From: Tanypteryx hageni
Taxonomy: Eukaryota; Arthropoda; Insecta; Odonata; Petaluridae
Assembly (NCBI GenBank): GCA_028673005.1
Contig: CM054116.1
Location: 34,754,854 to 34,818,853 of the forward strand
Length of the DNA stretch: 64,000 bases
Direction: 5' to 3'
Part shown: positions 1-11,444 of the stretch, one piece after another
Position numbering within the stretch: the first letter of the stretch is position 1
Layout: every line of letters starts with the position of its first letter
Made by a program: the position numbers and the translations under genes
The notes under the pieces: generated by a model
The model's database searches: none
Told to the model about the DNA's origin: nothing
Seen by the model: only the letters and a program-made list of their open reading frames with translations

Positions 1-1179
1 TTGTACGGAGTATAAAAAATATTGTTGAACAAACGAAAGAGCATTAAAGAAAATAATTTTCTTTTATTATTTTTCTACTCCATATTTTTCCAATATAAAT
101 AAATATTGTGTACTTATTAAACAATAAATATACCGAAAAATCGCTAAATTCTTAACGTTCGGAACACCCAAAGCAAAGCTTTATGTTCCCTGAAGGATAT
201 AATTCTGAATCTATATATAACTATATAACTACAAAGAAAATATTGATGATTTAACAAAAAATATATTTTCATTAATAAGTACTTTATTGTTTATGAACGG
301 TAAACGGCAAATAGCTATGCTCACCATTACCAAAATAATAAATTCAAACTTAGAAAAAAGCTTACATCGGAATTGAATTTAAAAATACTAATGATAGTTA
401 TGGTTTTCGAAACCATGTTGTAATTGCATTATAACCGAGCAATAATTATTAATGAGGGACACGCGCACGCATAAAAATGAATTAGACTGCCGGCAACAAA
501 TTTCTCGGATTCATAGGTACAACAATTTTCGCTTACACCATGGAAAACTTTCACAAAATTAAAATGATTAACGACAGAAAAAATGACATTTTAAGCGATC
601 TTAAGAATGAAAGCAGGTTTTAAATATTTTTCTGAAATGAAATCCCTTTACAAGAAAATAAAATTCACACACGATTTTGAAAGCTGTTAACAATTATTTG
701 TTTAAAATTTGTCAATCGAGCGCACTTAAAATCATTCACAGAAACTGTGGTACTCAACTTTCATAGATTCCTGCAAAATCCTGAGAAATTTCCTAAAAAT
801 TCTGCGGAAGACAGTACACCTTATCTCGCTTTAGTGGGCCGAAAATCACGATCCTTTCATCAAATTTAAAGAATCGCCAACTTTCTTAAATATCAGAGCA
901 CCATTTAAAGGTCAAGGTTAAAATGAAAGGCCAGAACGAGGAACATGCACGAGATAGATTGGTCACATGATGATGATGATAAAGATCCATTATATCCCAA
1001 CTAATTTGGACGGGGAAGAGGAAGGAAGGGGAATCGGGAAAGGGGCGGGAGAATGGTATGCGGGAGCAGGGATAGGGGATCAATCCCAGGCGTGGACAGG
1101 GGTGAAAGTAAGGCAAAATAGAGGGCGTTTCAAGGGAGGAAGGGGGTCTCCGGAGAGAATGGCGTTAGTTCAACGTTCA
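1..1179. other. Upstream flank of CPR-1, no gene seen
   Basis: AT-rich sequence with no convincing coding exon or recognisable repeat. From about 1010 onward it becomes purine-rich and more GC-rich as it approaches the CPR-1 promoter. A short ATG/GAT run lies near 967-981. It probably contains distal regulatory sequence for CPR-1, but no specific site can be supported. Confidence 0.5.
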
Positions 1180-1265
1180 ACCGAGGGACTCCGTTGCATC
1201 AGAGCGTAAAATCGCCCACCCACCTGCATTACTATATAAGAAGCTATATCGCACGGCAAGTCACA
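1180..1265 (+). promoter_or_regulatory. CPR-1 core promoter with TATA box
   Basis: TATATAAG at 1233-1240 lies 45 bp before the ATG of CPR-1. A start of transcription near 1263 (TCACAAT context) would be about 30 bp downstream, the normal TATA-to-start spacing. The 50 bp before the TATA box (about 1180-1232: GAGGG, GTTGCA, CAGA, AAAAT, CCACCTGCA in that order) recur in the same order before the TATA box of CPR-2, so this stretch is probably a shared control module. The start site itself is inferred. Confidence 0.75.
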
Positions 1266-1277
1266 ATAACATTCGAA

Positions 1278-2332
1278 ATGGCATTCAAGGTAAGTCGCAC
1301 TATCATTAATGGCTCTAGCGATAGCTTGGAAAATAACTGTAACAGGAAAAGGAAAAGGATCGATTTCGCCATGCGCACGATAAACTACAGGCAGTGTAGA
1401 AAGAGAGATTATAAAAAATATTTGGCCGTAGTTTCTATTGGTCCTCACATAAAGAATTCATTTGAAGTATTCTTGAGAAATACCTAGCCACATAAAATTT
1501 TGTTTAAAAAGTCGAAATTGAAAGTATAAAATGATTTTTTTTAGCTATTTCAGCAAAGAGAATTTCAAATTCCTAGCCATAAAAATGCATCGTAAAAATA
1601 TTTTAAGGCGATAATGTGAATACAAATGATAATATAATATAATAACCATGAAAGCATACCAATCGCCCGCTTTAATTGACATTCCGCCAGGCGAAACGAA
1701 AAAAACACGCAGGCAGTACACGAAAAAAGTTTTAATTTAGCAAATACAGCCACCTTCGTTATCATGTGGTGCTTCTTATTCAACAGTTTGTGGTCCTCGC
1801 CGCCCTCGTGGCCGTCGCTAACGCCGGATACCTCGGCGCCCCAGCAGTCGTGGCCCCCACCGTGGCCCGATATGCTGCCCCCGCCGCATACGCCCATGGA
1901 GCTTACGCCAGACCCCTCGCTTATGCCGCCCCAGCCTACGCCGCCCCCGCCTACGCCGCCCACGGCTATGCCGCCCCCGTCGCTAAGGCCGTCGTAGCCG
2001 CCCCCGACTACTACGACCCCAACCCACAGTACTCATACGCCTACAGCGTCGCCGACGCCGTGACCGGAGACAACAAGGCCCAGCACGAGACCCGTAACGG
2101 AGACGTCGTCGAGGGATCTTACAGCCTGGTTGAGCCCGATGGCACCCACCGCACCGTCGACTACACCGCCGACCCCGTCAACGGATTCAACGCCGTCGTC
2201 CACCGCGACGGACCCGCCGTCGTCAAGGCAGTCGCCGCCCCAGTCGTCGCTAAGGTCGCTGCCCCCGTCGCCTACGCCGCCCCCGGCCACTACGGCGGAC
2301 ACCTCGGCTACGGAAAGGCTTTCTACGGTTAA
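1278..2332 (+). CDS. CPR-1: RR-2 cuticular protein (spliced, 185 aa)
   Basis: Structural chitin-binding protein, secreted by epidermal cells into the cuticle. Exon 1 is 1278-1289 (M-A-F-K), the intron 1290-1786 runs GTAAGT to CAG in phase 0, and exon 2 is 1787-2332 (stop TAA). The joined product starts [17 protein letters not shown], a typical signal peptide with cleavage expected before GYLGAP. Residues about 18-77 are Ala/Tyr/Pro-rich. Residues about 79-144 form the extended Rebers-Riddiford RR-2 domain, with [40 protein letters not shown] and [13 protein letters not shown]. The tail is AAPV-rich with Gly/His/Tyr. An alternative unspliced start at 1766 is rejected because it lacks a signal-peptide N-terminus and ignores the conserved exon 1. 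Codons are strongly GCC/CCC/GTC/TAC-biased against the AT-rich background. RR-2 proteins usually belong to hard cuticle; expression timing is unknown. Confidence 0.93.
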
Positions 2333-2392
2333 ATAACTCATCCAAAACTAGCTTTTTTATCCTTAGTCATGCCATCCTGTAAATTAATTTAA

Positions 2393-2398
2393 AATAAA
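2393..2398 (+). terminator. CPR-1 poly(A) signal
   Basis: AATAAA 61 bp after the CPR-1 stop codon, followed by a T-rich stretch. It is the first canonical signal downstream of the gene. Confidence 0.65.
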
Positions 2399-2742
2399 TA
2401 TATCTTAAAATACAATTTTGTTTTAATGTTGACCTTAAAGTTTGTTTTTTTCACAAAATACAATACCCTCGTATAATAATGAGTACTTGGATTTTAATAT
2501 GTAGATTCTTCTCCTATACTATTTCTGTTTTTGTTTTCAGTTTAACAACGCTTTTATACTTATCTTACTATATATTTTCGGTAAAAGCTGCGTACGTGCG
2601 TGACTGTGTGCGTGCGTATGAAGCCTCCGTATATTTTATATGGGAGCTACGTTTATGAGAAGCAGTGCAGCACAATTTTCAATCGCATTTTAAAATTACT
2701 TTGAAGCATCGCACGAAGGTGGGGCATGAGCCAAAAAACGCT

Positions 2743-2848
2743 TCATCATCATCATGCTTCTGTCCGAAGACAGGTTTTAACTGAATCGCTGCCTCCATTT
2801 CTCTCTCTCTCCCTAGAAGCCTCTTTTATACCTCTATAAGTATTATAT
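2743..2848 (-). mobile_element. 3' end of older LINE (outer element, part 1)
   Basis: On the - strand this stretch continues the reading frame of the LINE at 3545-4030 and ends in a (ATG)n tail (2743-2755 read as ATGATGATGATGAAG on the - strand), typical of this element family. The two parts are separated by a + strand LINE insertion at 2849-3533. The codons across the junction stay open when the insertion and one copy of the target duplication are ignored. Confidence 0.7.
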
Positions 2849-3533
2849 ACAGAAATACAGAAAAATCCAAGGTCATTCGAATATCGGGTAAAGAAGAGAA
2901 TCTGAACATAACTATTGGGGGAAAGCCATTAGAACAAGTTTCAGAATATAAATACCTTGGAAGTATCATAACACGAGAGGCAAAATGTACGGATGAGATC
3001 AAAACTAGAATAGGAAAAGCAAAAGCGGCTTTCAGGAGAAAGAAACAACTACTTACAGGGAATATAAGGGAAGATATCCGCAAGAAGTTGATAAAATGCT
3101 ACGTATGGAGTATAGCATTGTATGGGGCAGAAACATGGACGCTAAGGAAAAATGACATAAAATACTTGGAAAGCTTTGAAATGTGGACTTGGAGGAGAAT
3201 GCTGAAGATAAAATGGACAGATAGGATGAAAAACGATGAAGTGCTACGAAGAATAGGAGAGAAGCGAATGATTATACAGACTATCAGAAAGAGGAAGGCT
3301 AACTGGGTTGGACATTACCTGAGGAGAGAGAGTATGATTAAAGACGTGTTAGAAGGAAAACTAGATGGGAAAAGGGAAAGAGGTAGGAAAAGGTTTCAGC
3401 TGATAGACGATTTGAAAGGGAAAGAGAGTTATCAAGATATAAAGAGGACAGCGGAAAATAGGAGTATATGGAGAACCAGGTTTAACCATGAATAATCACG
3501 GACCTGTCTACGGACAGACTACCTATGATGATG
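2849..3533 (+). pseudogene. 5'-truncated non-LTR retrotransposon (LINE) insertion
   Basis: One open frame from about 2849 to the stop at 3493-3495 encodes the C-terminal part of a LINE reverse transcriptase. Visible signatures are EYKYLGSIIT near its start, KAKAAFRRKKQLLT, then KCYVWSIALYGAETWT, LESFEMWTWRRMLKIKW and RKANWVGHYLRRE, ending in a basic KRERGRKR tract. This is the thumb and C-terminal extension common to many arthropod LINEs. The polymerase core and endonuclease are missing (5' truncation). The 3' UTR is short and ends in ATGATGATG. Identical 11-bp AAGTATTATAT copies at 2838-2848 and 3534-3544 are its target-site duplication, so it arrived by target-primed reverse transcription. 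It lies inside an older - strand LINE. It cannot be autonomous. Confidence 0.88.
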
Positions 3534-3544
3534 AAGTATTATAT

Positions 3545-4030
3545 CCCTGCTTTATATTATCTAATATTCCTATTCTTTTTCTCCCTCTTTCTCTTTTTCC
3601 ACTAATTTTGCCTTCTAAGATTGTCCTTCGTAAACACTGTCTTCTCAATATATGCCCTATCCAATTTGTTTTTCTTTTCCTGATTGTTTTTATTAGCATC
3701 CTTTCTTCTCCCACCATTTCTAATACTTCTTCATTTCTCTTCCTCTCTGTCCATTTCACTTTCATCATTCTTCTCCACACCCACATCTCAAAACTTTTTA
3801 AATATTTTTCCTCCTTTCTCCTTACCGTCCACGTCTCTGCACCAGAAAGAGCTATGCTCCATATGTAGCATTTTGCTAATTTCTTCCTTGTTTCTAAATT
3901 TATTTTCTTTCTTGTGAGAAGCTCCTTCTTCTCGTTAAATGCTGCTTTTGCCATTGCAATCCTACTTCTGATGTCCAGTGTACTACTTCCTGAAAATTCA
4001 TTTTTCTACCGTCGTCCATTTTCAAATACG
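3545..4030 (-). pseudogene. Older LINE fragment (outer element, part 2)
   Basis: On the - strand the frame from 3954 down to the insertion site encodes the same LINE C-terminal region: AMAKAAFNEKKELLT, KCYIWSIALSGAETWT, LKSFEMWVWRRMMKVKWTERKRNEEVL and RKTNWIGHILRR, ending at KRERGRKRIGILDNIKQGY where the + strand LINE interrupts it. Upstream, near 3995-4010, a one-base frameshift precedes a D-D-G-R segment, so the element is decayed. Its missing 3' end is at 2743-2848. It differs enough from the inserted copy to be another subfamily. Confidence 0.85.
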
Positions 4031-4942
4031 CGTCCGACTGGACCATATATTCGTTTCGGACACGAAAATTTCGTGTTTTTGTAGTACAAATCTTTAACCG
4101 TCAAGTGAAATTGTTGTTCATCTAGGGATATAACGCATCGCTAAGAGGTTCTCCTCCTCTCCACCCCCAGAGCCGTCCAATTTTCCGAACTACCTATTAC
4201 TATTTCGTAATTAAATCCATGATACTTACTGTGGTCTTGCTAACAAATCGTTTGGATAATACGTTGCTATACATTGTAAAGGAAGAGTTTGTTAATTTAT
4301 CGAAGCGAAAGTAACTTAAAATAAATAGCTCTAATAAGTTATTCTGTAAAATAGTTGAAGACGTTTTGTAAGTAAAACTAAAAATCCTTTTCCGATAAAA
4401 TATTTACACGTATGTTTAAAGAATGCAGAAACACACACAAGGGCATATTTATGTATGGAAATTTCTTCATTTTTAGCGAATTGTTTGCAACTTTTCTCGT
4501 AGGCTCTACCTCCTTTCTCCTCCTCTCATACCAGAAAGATGTCCAACCCGAAGAAATTCCCTTGTTCCTTGGTCCCTTTTCTTCCACTACCACTACTACT
4601 TGGAAAATTGGAATAGTTGATGAATTTTAATAAAAATATTTGTAAAACCTTATTCTTCGCTTTATGGCATCATTATTTACTTTCATTTTTGTAGAAAAAT
4701 TGTGTACCTGTTAAGCTACTTATCGTTTCAATGAAAAAATACAGTGCTTTGAGATTAGCTAACTTATTGAACCGAGCGTAAGCGATATTATCTAAAAATT
4801 TATTCTATGAAATAGTTGATTAATTTTAAAAAGTAAAATTAGAATTAAAAAAAATTTTATGTGGGAACAATATTATAAGCATACTTATGAATTTCTTTAT
4901 TTTTACTAAAAATTTTGCAATTTTTTCTTTTCTCTCCTTCAC
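4031..4942. other. AT-rich intergenic sequence
   Basis: No gene, RNA or confident mobile element recognised. It contains two similar stretches ending in TTCTTTATTTTT/TCTTTTCTCTCC (near 4465-4520 and 4890-4940), suggesting a degenerate local repeat, but the match is weak. Confidence 0.35.
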
Positions 4943-5114
4943 CAGTAGCGGAACTATTATACCGCGGAGTCCGCGACCGAGGGGGGGGGACAGATTTAGT
5001 GGGCCCGACAGGACAGGACTTTATCTATATATCGCATTAAGCAACGAATTATGAAGGGTCTCAAAAATTATTTTCGCGGGGAGGGTAGGGGCGAAGTTTG
5101 CAGTTCCGCCACTG
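4943..5114. mobile_element. hAT-like MITE (172 bp)
   Basis: Begins CAGTAGCGGAACTA and ends in the inverted copy AGTTCCGCCACTG, that is CAGTGGCGGAACT on the other strand. CAG...CTG termini with an internal G-C-G-G core are typical of hAT-type terminal inverted repeats. Flanking octamers TCCTTCAC and CCCCTCAT match only partly (5/8), so the insertion is old or the duplication eroded. There is no coding capacity. Confidence 0.6.
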
Positions 5115-7600
5115 CCCCTCATGCTATAAGGACTTCCAACCTGACGAAATTCTCCTCAGTTCCTTGGTCGTTTTTCTTCCACTACTGCTACTTGGTAAAT
5201 TCTAACTACATATCAATTACATGCGTAGCTGCAACGGGCATACGAGCATCTATAAAATTAACTAACGAATAATAGTAAAAAGGGGAATTCTTAGGAGGTA
5301 AGGCGCGGATTTGGTGGGTCCCGAGACCGTGAAGACTTTTCGCGAACTCTAAAAATTCCAACTCCGAAAACCAACGTAAATGTCGTGGAAACGCTGAAAT
5401 TGTGGGACACTTGGCTTTAAGTCTAACTCACGCATGCAAAAATGATTCTCTTTTAATATTCTTTCGCGAAGCACACCATCTTTAACGTCCACTTATGAAG
5501 GAGAAAGGACGTTTAACATCCCATTTGCTTTTGACAATATTATATGAAATGGATTAAAAACGCTGTGAATGTCATTACTGGCGCTTAGAAAGGAAGGAAT
5601 TCACCCAAAAGAAAATATTACTATCATGAGAAATGTATTCAACCAGACCTACTTTCACGCTACCTATGGCATGTATTCCTTATTCTTCAAATATTCCAAT
5701 CCCTTTTCACAGAGCCAAAGCTGGATGATACGGCGCCAATGGCAAAATTTTAGGAAGCGCGTTAAGAAAAGAAGTTATATAGAATATTAATATATTAGTG
5801 CTGCAATAAAGAACAATTTCGTTATGTACATATCCACGCCTCCCTCTTCCCGTAACAAGGTTTTCAACAAGATACGAGTTAAAATATGAATAAGTAAATA
5901 CCAAAAATCGCAAAACAAGAAATATTACTTTTACTCGTCAGTTTTCCAAGAAAATTAGAATGTAACTCACTCCTGCACATAATATATTTTCTTCGAGCAA
6001 AAAATACGTAGAGAATAATGTTACTCTTTCAAAAAATCTTTCCTATGATTTATTCCTCACAAGAATAAAAACAATTTTGTAAGTTGTGTATTATCTCCTT
6101 TTGTTATTGGGACTTTATCATATTCGTTTACTTAAATTAATACAATTTCCGCCGAAAATTACAAACTTCTCACGGTAGCTCTCTCCGAGATTAATTGACG
6201 ATTCCTAGAGTGGAAAATTCATACTCTTCCAACCAAAAAATTACGACACATCCGACTACACAGCCGTATAGAAAAATACCTATAGCAGTTGGAATCATGA
6301 GACATTATTTTCGTTGTCATTAAAAGAAAAATTTAGGAAATATTTAATAGCCACGTAGCATTTCAAGGTTTTCACGATATATGTTTCGATAAATAACAAG
6401 GAAAAAAATCTGAAGTCGTTAACTAAATTAATATTATACTTAATATTCGTTCAATAATGGCAAATAATTAATCCTGTAATTAACAAGCACAACATTTACT
6501 TGCGAAGATAAATATTAGAAAATTTTTAATGCTGAAAAAATATTCCACATGATGCATTTTGCGTTCGTATATATAATTTGTAGTTTAAAAAACTTATTTG
6601 TCAAAGAATCAGTAAACGTAAGTCATATCAGGAAAAATCGGGAAATGCTGCGATGTTTAAAAGCAACTTAGAGTATCCTGGCGTTATGCAATCCATTTTA
6701 CTCGTTATTAGAAGAAACTCAGAGTAGCCTATTTTCAGCTTAAGGCGTTCCAATTGAAGTAATTTTTGCAGGATAATGGAGCAAATAAGACACGCCCACT
6801 AATTTTATATTAGGAACAAATCGATTTCAGCGCGAGCGCCAATTAGCTTCGAACTATCTGTTCATCCGTCCGTACGCACGTTCGTTCTCGGCTACTACGG
6901 AGCGTATTTTCATGATATTTGGAATTAGGAATTTCTGGCAAAGGCAATAAGAAAATTACATAAATGGATCACAAAACCCAAACGGAGGTGCCACTTTACA
7001 AGAAACAAAACACGAACTTTCTGCCATATCTCGTAAATATTGCTCATACCAAAAAAGTTACCAGACAAAATTTGTAGAACTAGTAAAAAAAATATTTTTG
7101 TCTTATTTTATCGTAGCCGATTTCACAAAAATAAAACAAGAAAGTCTTTAGACAAAAAAATTTCTTGCATGTCTTTTTTTGCTGTCGACGAAAATATTCT
7201 TCGTACCAACTGAAGTAAACAAGAACTGATGTAAATACTTAAATATGTTTAATTTCCTATCGTGCCCACGCAGCATACAGTAAGCTAAAGGAAATAGATT
7301 ACGACGACAAAAATTAACGTAAATATGTTCATTTTCCTTGCGTACACACAGCGGCTGTAAGTGAAAAGAAATGAATAATTTACGACGAAGGAATAAACGT
7401 AAACGTAAAGATTACATTAAAATACTTAACTCAAACGAGTTATGTTTTGAATAATTTTCGATTGCTTGATTAATTATAATAGATTAGAAAATAAATCGGT
7501 TAATTAAAAAGTTAATATTTCTTGGGCATCAAAGTCGTTATACTAAAATTATGTAAATACGTTTATTAAAGCACCAACTTACGAGAGGTAAAAAAATTTC
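5115..7600. other. AT-rich intergenic sequence
   Basis: No gene seen. The only structure noted is a two-copy degenerate tandem repeat of about 80 bp around 7239-7400 (AAATATGTT...TTTCCT.GCGT/CGTGC..CAC.CAGC, then TTACGACGA). Short open frames have no recognisable domain and no supporting splice or promoter context. Confidence 0.4.
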
Positions 7601-7602
7601 AT

Positions 7603-7665
7603 CTATATCTACAGTTTACCCTGCAGGCCACCGCAAGGGTGTGTGGCAGGGGGTGTATTTCTGGG
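7603..7665. repeat. Arthropod dispersed repeat motif (GCCACC...GTGTGTGGC)
   Basis: The string CTGCAGGCCACC-GCAAGG-GTGTGTGGCAGGGGG is GC-rich against an AT-rich background. It resembles a motif I remember from interspersed repeats of many arthropod genomes (CAAGCCACC...GGTGTGTGGCGGAGGGT). I cannot attach a family name and the match is from memory, so the call is tentative. Confidence 0.4.
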
Positions 7666-7669
7666 TCGT

Positions 7670-10240
7670 GTTGTTTCTGCGTTTTACGGTGTGAGTTCGT
7701 TCAAACTATATTGTTTAGTTTCAAATACTTCATCGCGCCTATTTGTGATACACTGTAAACTTGTCTGATTTGTTTATTATAATACTCGGTTTAAATATTT
7801 TAACCTGATGAAATAAAGTTGAATAAAACAATGAGAATGAAGGTTGGGCTCTCAACAAATAATAACCCTCTATTATACATAACTCAAACTTGTCTTGCTA
7901 TCGAAAGACACAGAAGGAAATATCTAATAACCACCTTTAGCACTCCTCATCAAATATTTGGGATGTAGATCAACAATAAAATGGATTTATCTGCCGATTT
8001 CAGTTAATACAATAGTATATTTTATTTAAATTCTTTAAATAAAATATTTCCAAAAATATATGTTAAAGGAAAGTGTAGTCATGATAACAATATTCGCATG
8101 CAATTTCCACAAGTGATTAAAAGTAGCCTAAAATGCAAATATATAAAGAATATATGAATTTAATACACATTTGAAAGCAGATCATAAAGGAAAGTTTGCC
8201 TGAAAAGTTACACCACCTTACATGATGTATTACGGAAATTGACAAAACCTTAACGAGATTTCCGCGTTGGACAGGCAACCTGGTAACTTGAATATTCTCT
8301 TTCCTGTTGTGTAAAATTAACCGAAAGATAGTAGTAAAAATTTGTTAACGCCGTCAAGGATGGTTTCGTTAGAAGTATAAATTCTGAATCTATTGCATAA
8401 TTTTAGGTATCTTTTAAAAATATTTTGCGGATATGCTTAATAAAATTTGAGATAACAGTTATAGAGAAAAAGACTGGTCCGCAAATAACGACAAACGAAA
8501 ATGAAAAACAACTTTTAAATTGATAAAATACAGATACAAATAAAGTCAATAAAACTAAACGAAGTCCAGACAATTCTGATGCAATATTAGGACAATATGA
8601 CAAAATTATCTATGACCCCCGTGCCAATAGTACAAATACTTTTAGACGAAAAGACAAAATTCTGTATAAATAAACGGACGAAATAATCTCATAATTAGCA
8701 TAATTACATGAATCATAAACGTTAGAAAATACTAGATATGTGATTGGCGGGGGCATCGACCTTTTCTACGTTGATTTGCGGCTTCAAGTAAGGGATAAAT
8801 TTCTAAAATAGAGATTAAGATACTGAAATGTCTCCTTCTAAGTGGCCTAGATACGGCAACCTACATCTAACGGACATATTTAGATAGCGGCTACTTCACA
8901 TTTGTCAACTCTTTTCATTAGAAATCCGAGCACTCATTGTGAATAAAATTCATTTTTCTGTTAGCTCGGCCATTTCTTATTCCAACTTTTTATAATATAT
9001 ATAATACAAATTTAACAATTTGCGTATATTTCAGTGCAAAACATACCATAAATGAGAAATGCCGTGAGTACTATTATATGAAAAACTAAAAATTATATAT
9101 TATTTTAAATAGATTTATATAATAAAAATCGTTAACATGAAAGACGTTGGCACCCTTTTGACAATTCTTACTATGCAATACTTCATAAGAGAGAAGGCAG
9201 AAATTTAAATAACCCCAACATATATCTCTAACAATTATTAATTTTGATATTAAGAAATAACAGAATACTGCATTTAAATACCGGTATTTAGAAGGGGGAT
9301 CTCATCGTAGCTTGCCAGAAAACCACAGTTACTTCTGATATTACATTACTGGAGTCAATTCCTTTTATTATAGTCACTACCTTAAATTAATATCTCAATT
9401 TTTAACACTTTTTCAAAGGGTAATTCTATATTTACATCAATTTAAAATTTAATAAATGAAAGCGACGAAAGAATAGAATGAAACTACACATTCGGTTTGT
9501 GAATCTTTAAAAATCAAACAGCCACATGCAATAACTCTTGCATAAATAGATTGATGTTTAGTTGTATAGCTGAATTTGAGTCAATGGAGGAGGTGAATAG
9601 ACCTCTAGTCTTATTCAGTCTCTGAATACTGAATTCCTAAGTGATACCACCATATTTTTTAAAATTGCATTATAAGCATTAATTGAAAAATAACAAACGT
9701 TCCTAGTTGAGCAGAAAGAACATCATTTCAAGTCCATGTTCGGCACAAAGAAAATTCCATCGCACTTTTTAATTTGTGATTTAAGCAACTATTCAATTTT
9801 ATTAATGCGTTAATGTTTTTTACTTGAAACATCGACAACACATGGTTATATTTAATCTGAGGTCGGCAGCAAACCGATCAGATCCATTTCGGTTAATGTC
9901 CAAAGAAAGCATTCCAATTAGTGAAAAACTCATCCAAAATTTCATTACGGTTATGAGATTGTTGCAGAAGGTCAATAATGCAATCGGGGACCATCAGCGG
10001 AACCAAACAATAGCACCAAGTTGAAGCCATTTCTCAAATATTCCGTGAATATGAAAGTTAAGTAACTTCCTTATAAGTGGTTCGGACAAGACGGTGGAGA
10101 AAGGTGGTTGGGAGGAATGTTATGCGAATGGATGTAGGTTTCGAATCAAAGGCGTGGACAAGGAAAGCACGAGGAGGGGCGGAAATACTGGAAACTACGG
10201 GAATGGAAAGAGATCCAGGGGAGGAACGGGAATTTAGTTA
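7670..10240. other. AT-rich intergenic sequence upstream of CPR-2
   Basis: No gene, RNA or mobile element could be supported. Composition turns purine-rich from about 10090 as the CPR-2 promoter is approached, mirroring the region before CPR-1. Confidence 0.4.
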
Positions 10241-10248
10241 TGCGGACC

Positions 10249-10350
10249 ACTGAGGGCCCCTGTTGCAACAGAACAGAAAATATCCACCCACTCTCTAAAA
10301 ATCCACCTGCAATGGTATATAAAGCTCGATATTTCTGGGTAAGGCATAAT
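10249..10350 (+). promoter_or_regulatory. CPR-2 core promoter with TATA box
   Basis: TATATAAAG at 10316-10324 lies 45 bp before the CPR-2 ATG, the same spacing as in CPR-1. Upstream, 10249-10315 repeats the CPR-1 module in order: TGAGGG, TGTTGCA, CAGA, AAAAT, CCACCTGCAAT. Transcription probably starts near 10346. Shared order and spacing suggest co-regulation of the two genes. Confidence 0.75.
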
Positions 10351-10360
10351 ACAATTCGAA

Positions 10361-11444
10361 ATGGCATACAAGGTAAGTCAAACATCGAACTGTGCTGCGA
10401 AACGCTAATGATATATTCTCGAAAAAGGTTTTTTCGTGATTAACGAGCATTATTTGCGAGCCTTGAGAAGGGAGATAAATAAGCTTAGTCCATTTACTTA
10501 CAACTAAGTATCAAATATACTGGTAAATTGGGCGAATAATATATAATAATTCGAATGATCAAGACAAATGTATCAAAACTTAAAATTGCGACTAAATTAA
10601 AAAAGTGATAATACGCCGGAAACTGATTATTTTGAATAGTTAATATCGCAGAATTTAAGCGAAATATATATCTATAAGTTGTTCTGCTTCATTCCAGTTC
10701 ATCGTCCTCGCCGCCCTCGTGGCCGTCGCCAACGCCGGATACCTCGGCGCCCCAGCAGTCGTGGCCCCCACCTTGGCCCGATATGCTGCCCCCGCCGCAT
10801 ACGCACATGGAGCATACGCCCATGGAGCATACGCCCGCCCTCTAGCTTATGCCGCCCCCGCCTACGCCGCACGCCCCCTGGCTTACGCCGCCCCCGCCTA
10901 CGCCGCACGCCCCCTGGCTTACGCCGCCCCCGCCTATGCTGCACGTCCCTTGGCTTATGGTGGCCATGCATACGCTGCACGTCCCCTCGCCTACGCCGCA
11001 CGCCCCGCCGTCGCCTACGCAGCACGTCCCGTCGCCTACGCCGCCCACGCCGCTCCCCTCGCCTACGCCGCCCCCGTCGCTAAGGCCGTCGTAGCCGCCC
11101 CCGACTACTACGACCCCAACCCCCAGTACTCCTACGCCTACAGCGTCTCCGACGCCTTGACCGGAGACAACAAGGCCCAGCACGAGACCCGCAGCGGAGA
11201 CGTCGTCCAGGGATCTTACAGCCTGGTTGAGCCCGACGGCACCCACCGCACCGTCGACTACACCGCCGACCCCGTCAACGGATTCAACGCCGTCGTCCAC
11301 CGAGAGGCTGCCGTCGTCAAGGCAGTCGCCGCCCCAGTCGTCGCTAAGGTCGCTGCTCCCCTCGCCTACGCCGCCCCTGCCCACTATGCCGCTCCTGCCC
11401 ATTATGCCGCTCCCTACGGCTACGGAAAGGCCATCTACGGCTAA
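10361..11444 (+). CDS. CPR-2: RR-2 cuticular protein with minisatellite arm (spliced, 252 aa)
   Basis: Secreted chitin-binding cuticle protein, close paralogue of CPR-1. Exon 1 is 10361-10372 (M-A-Y-K), the intron is 10373-10697 (GTAAGT...CAG, phase 0), and exon 2 is 10698-11444 (TAA). The product opens [17 protein letters not shown], a signal peptide, then [22 protein letters not shown], nearly identical to CPR-1. The N-terminal arm is expanded by a 36-bp tandem repeat encoding a 12-residue unit [12 protein letters not shown]. The RR-2 domain spans about residues 141-207 ([63 protein letters not shown]). The C-terminus repeats AHYAAP and ends YGYGKAIYG. Length is about 67 residues above CPR-1, all in the repeat arm. 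Long open frames on the opposite strand here are by-products of the codon bias. Confidence 0.93.
10845..10988 (+). repeat. 36-bp coding minisatellite in CPR-2
   Basis: Four head-to-tail 36-bp units (10845-10880, 10881-10916, 10917-10952, 10953-10988) each encode [12 protein letters not shown] or a close variant; the fourth reads [12 protein letters not shown]. The first two differ at a single third position, so expansion is recent. Just upstream (10791-10835) a shorter GCATACGC-CATGGA repeat encodes AYAHG steps. Unit length is a multiple of three, so copy changes keep the frame. Confidence 0.85.

Noticed and set aside
967..982. (ATG/GAT)n run as a LINE tail
   Set aside because: No LINE 3' UTR or coding sequence precedes it on either strand.
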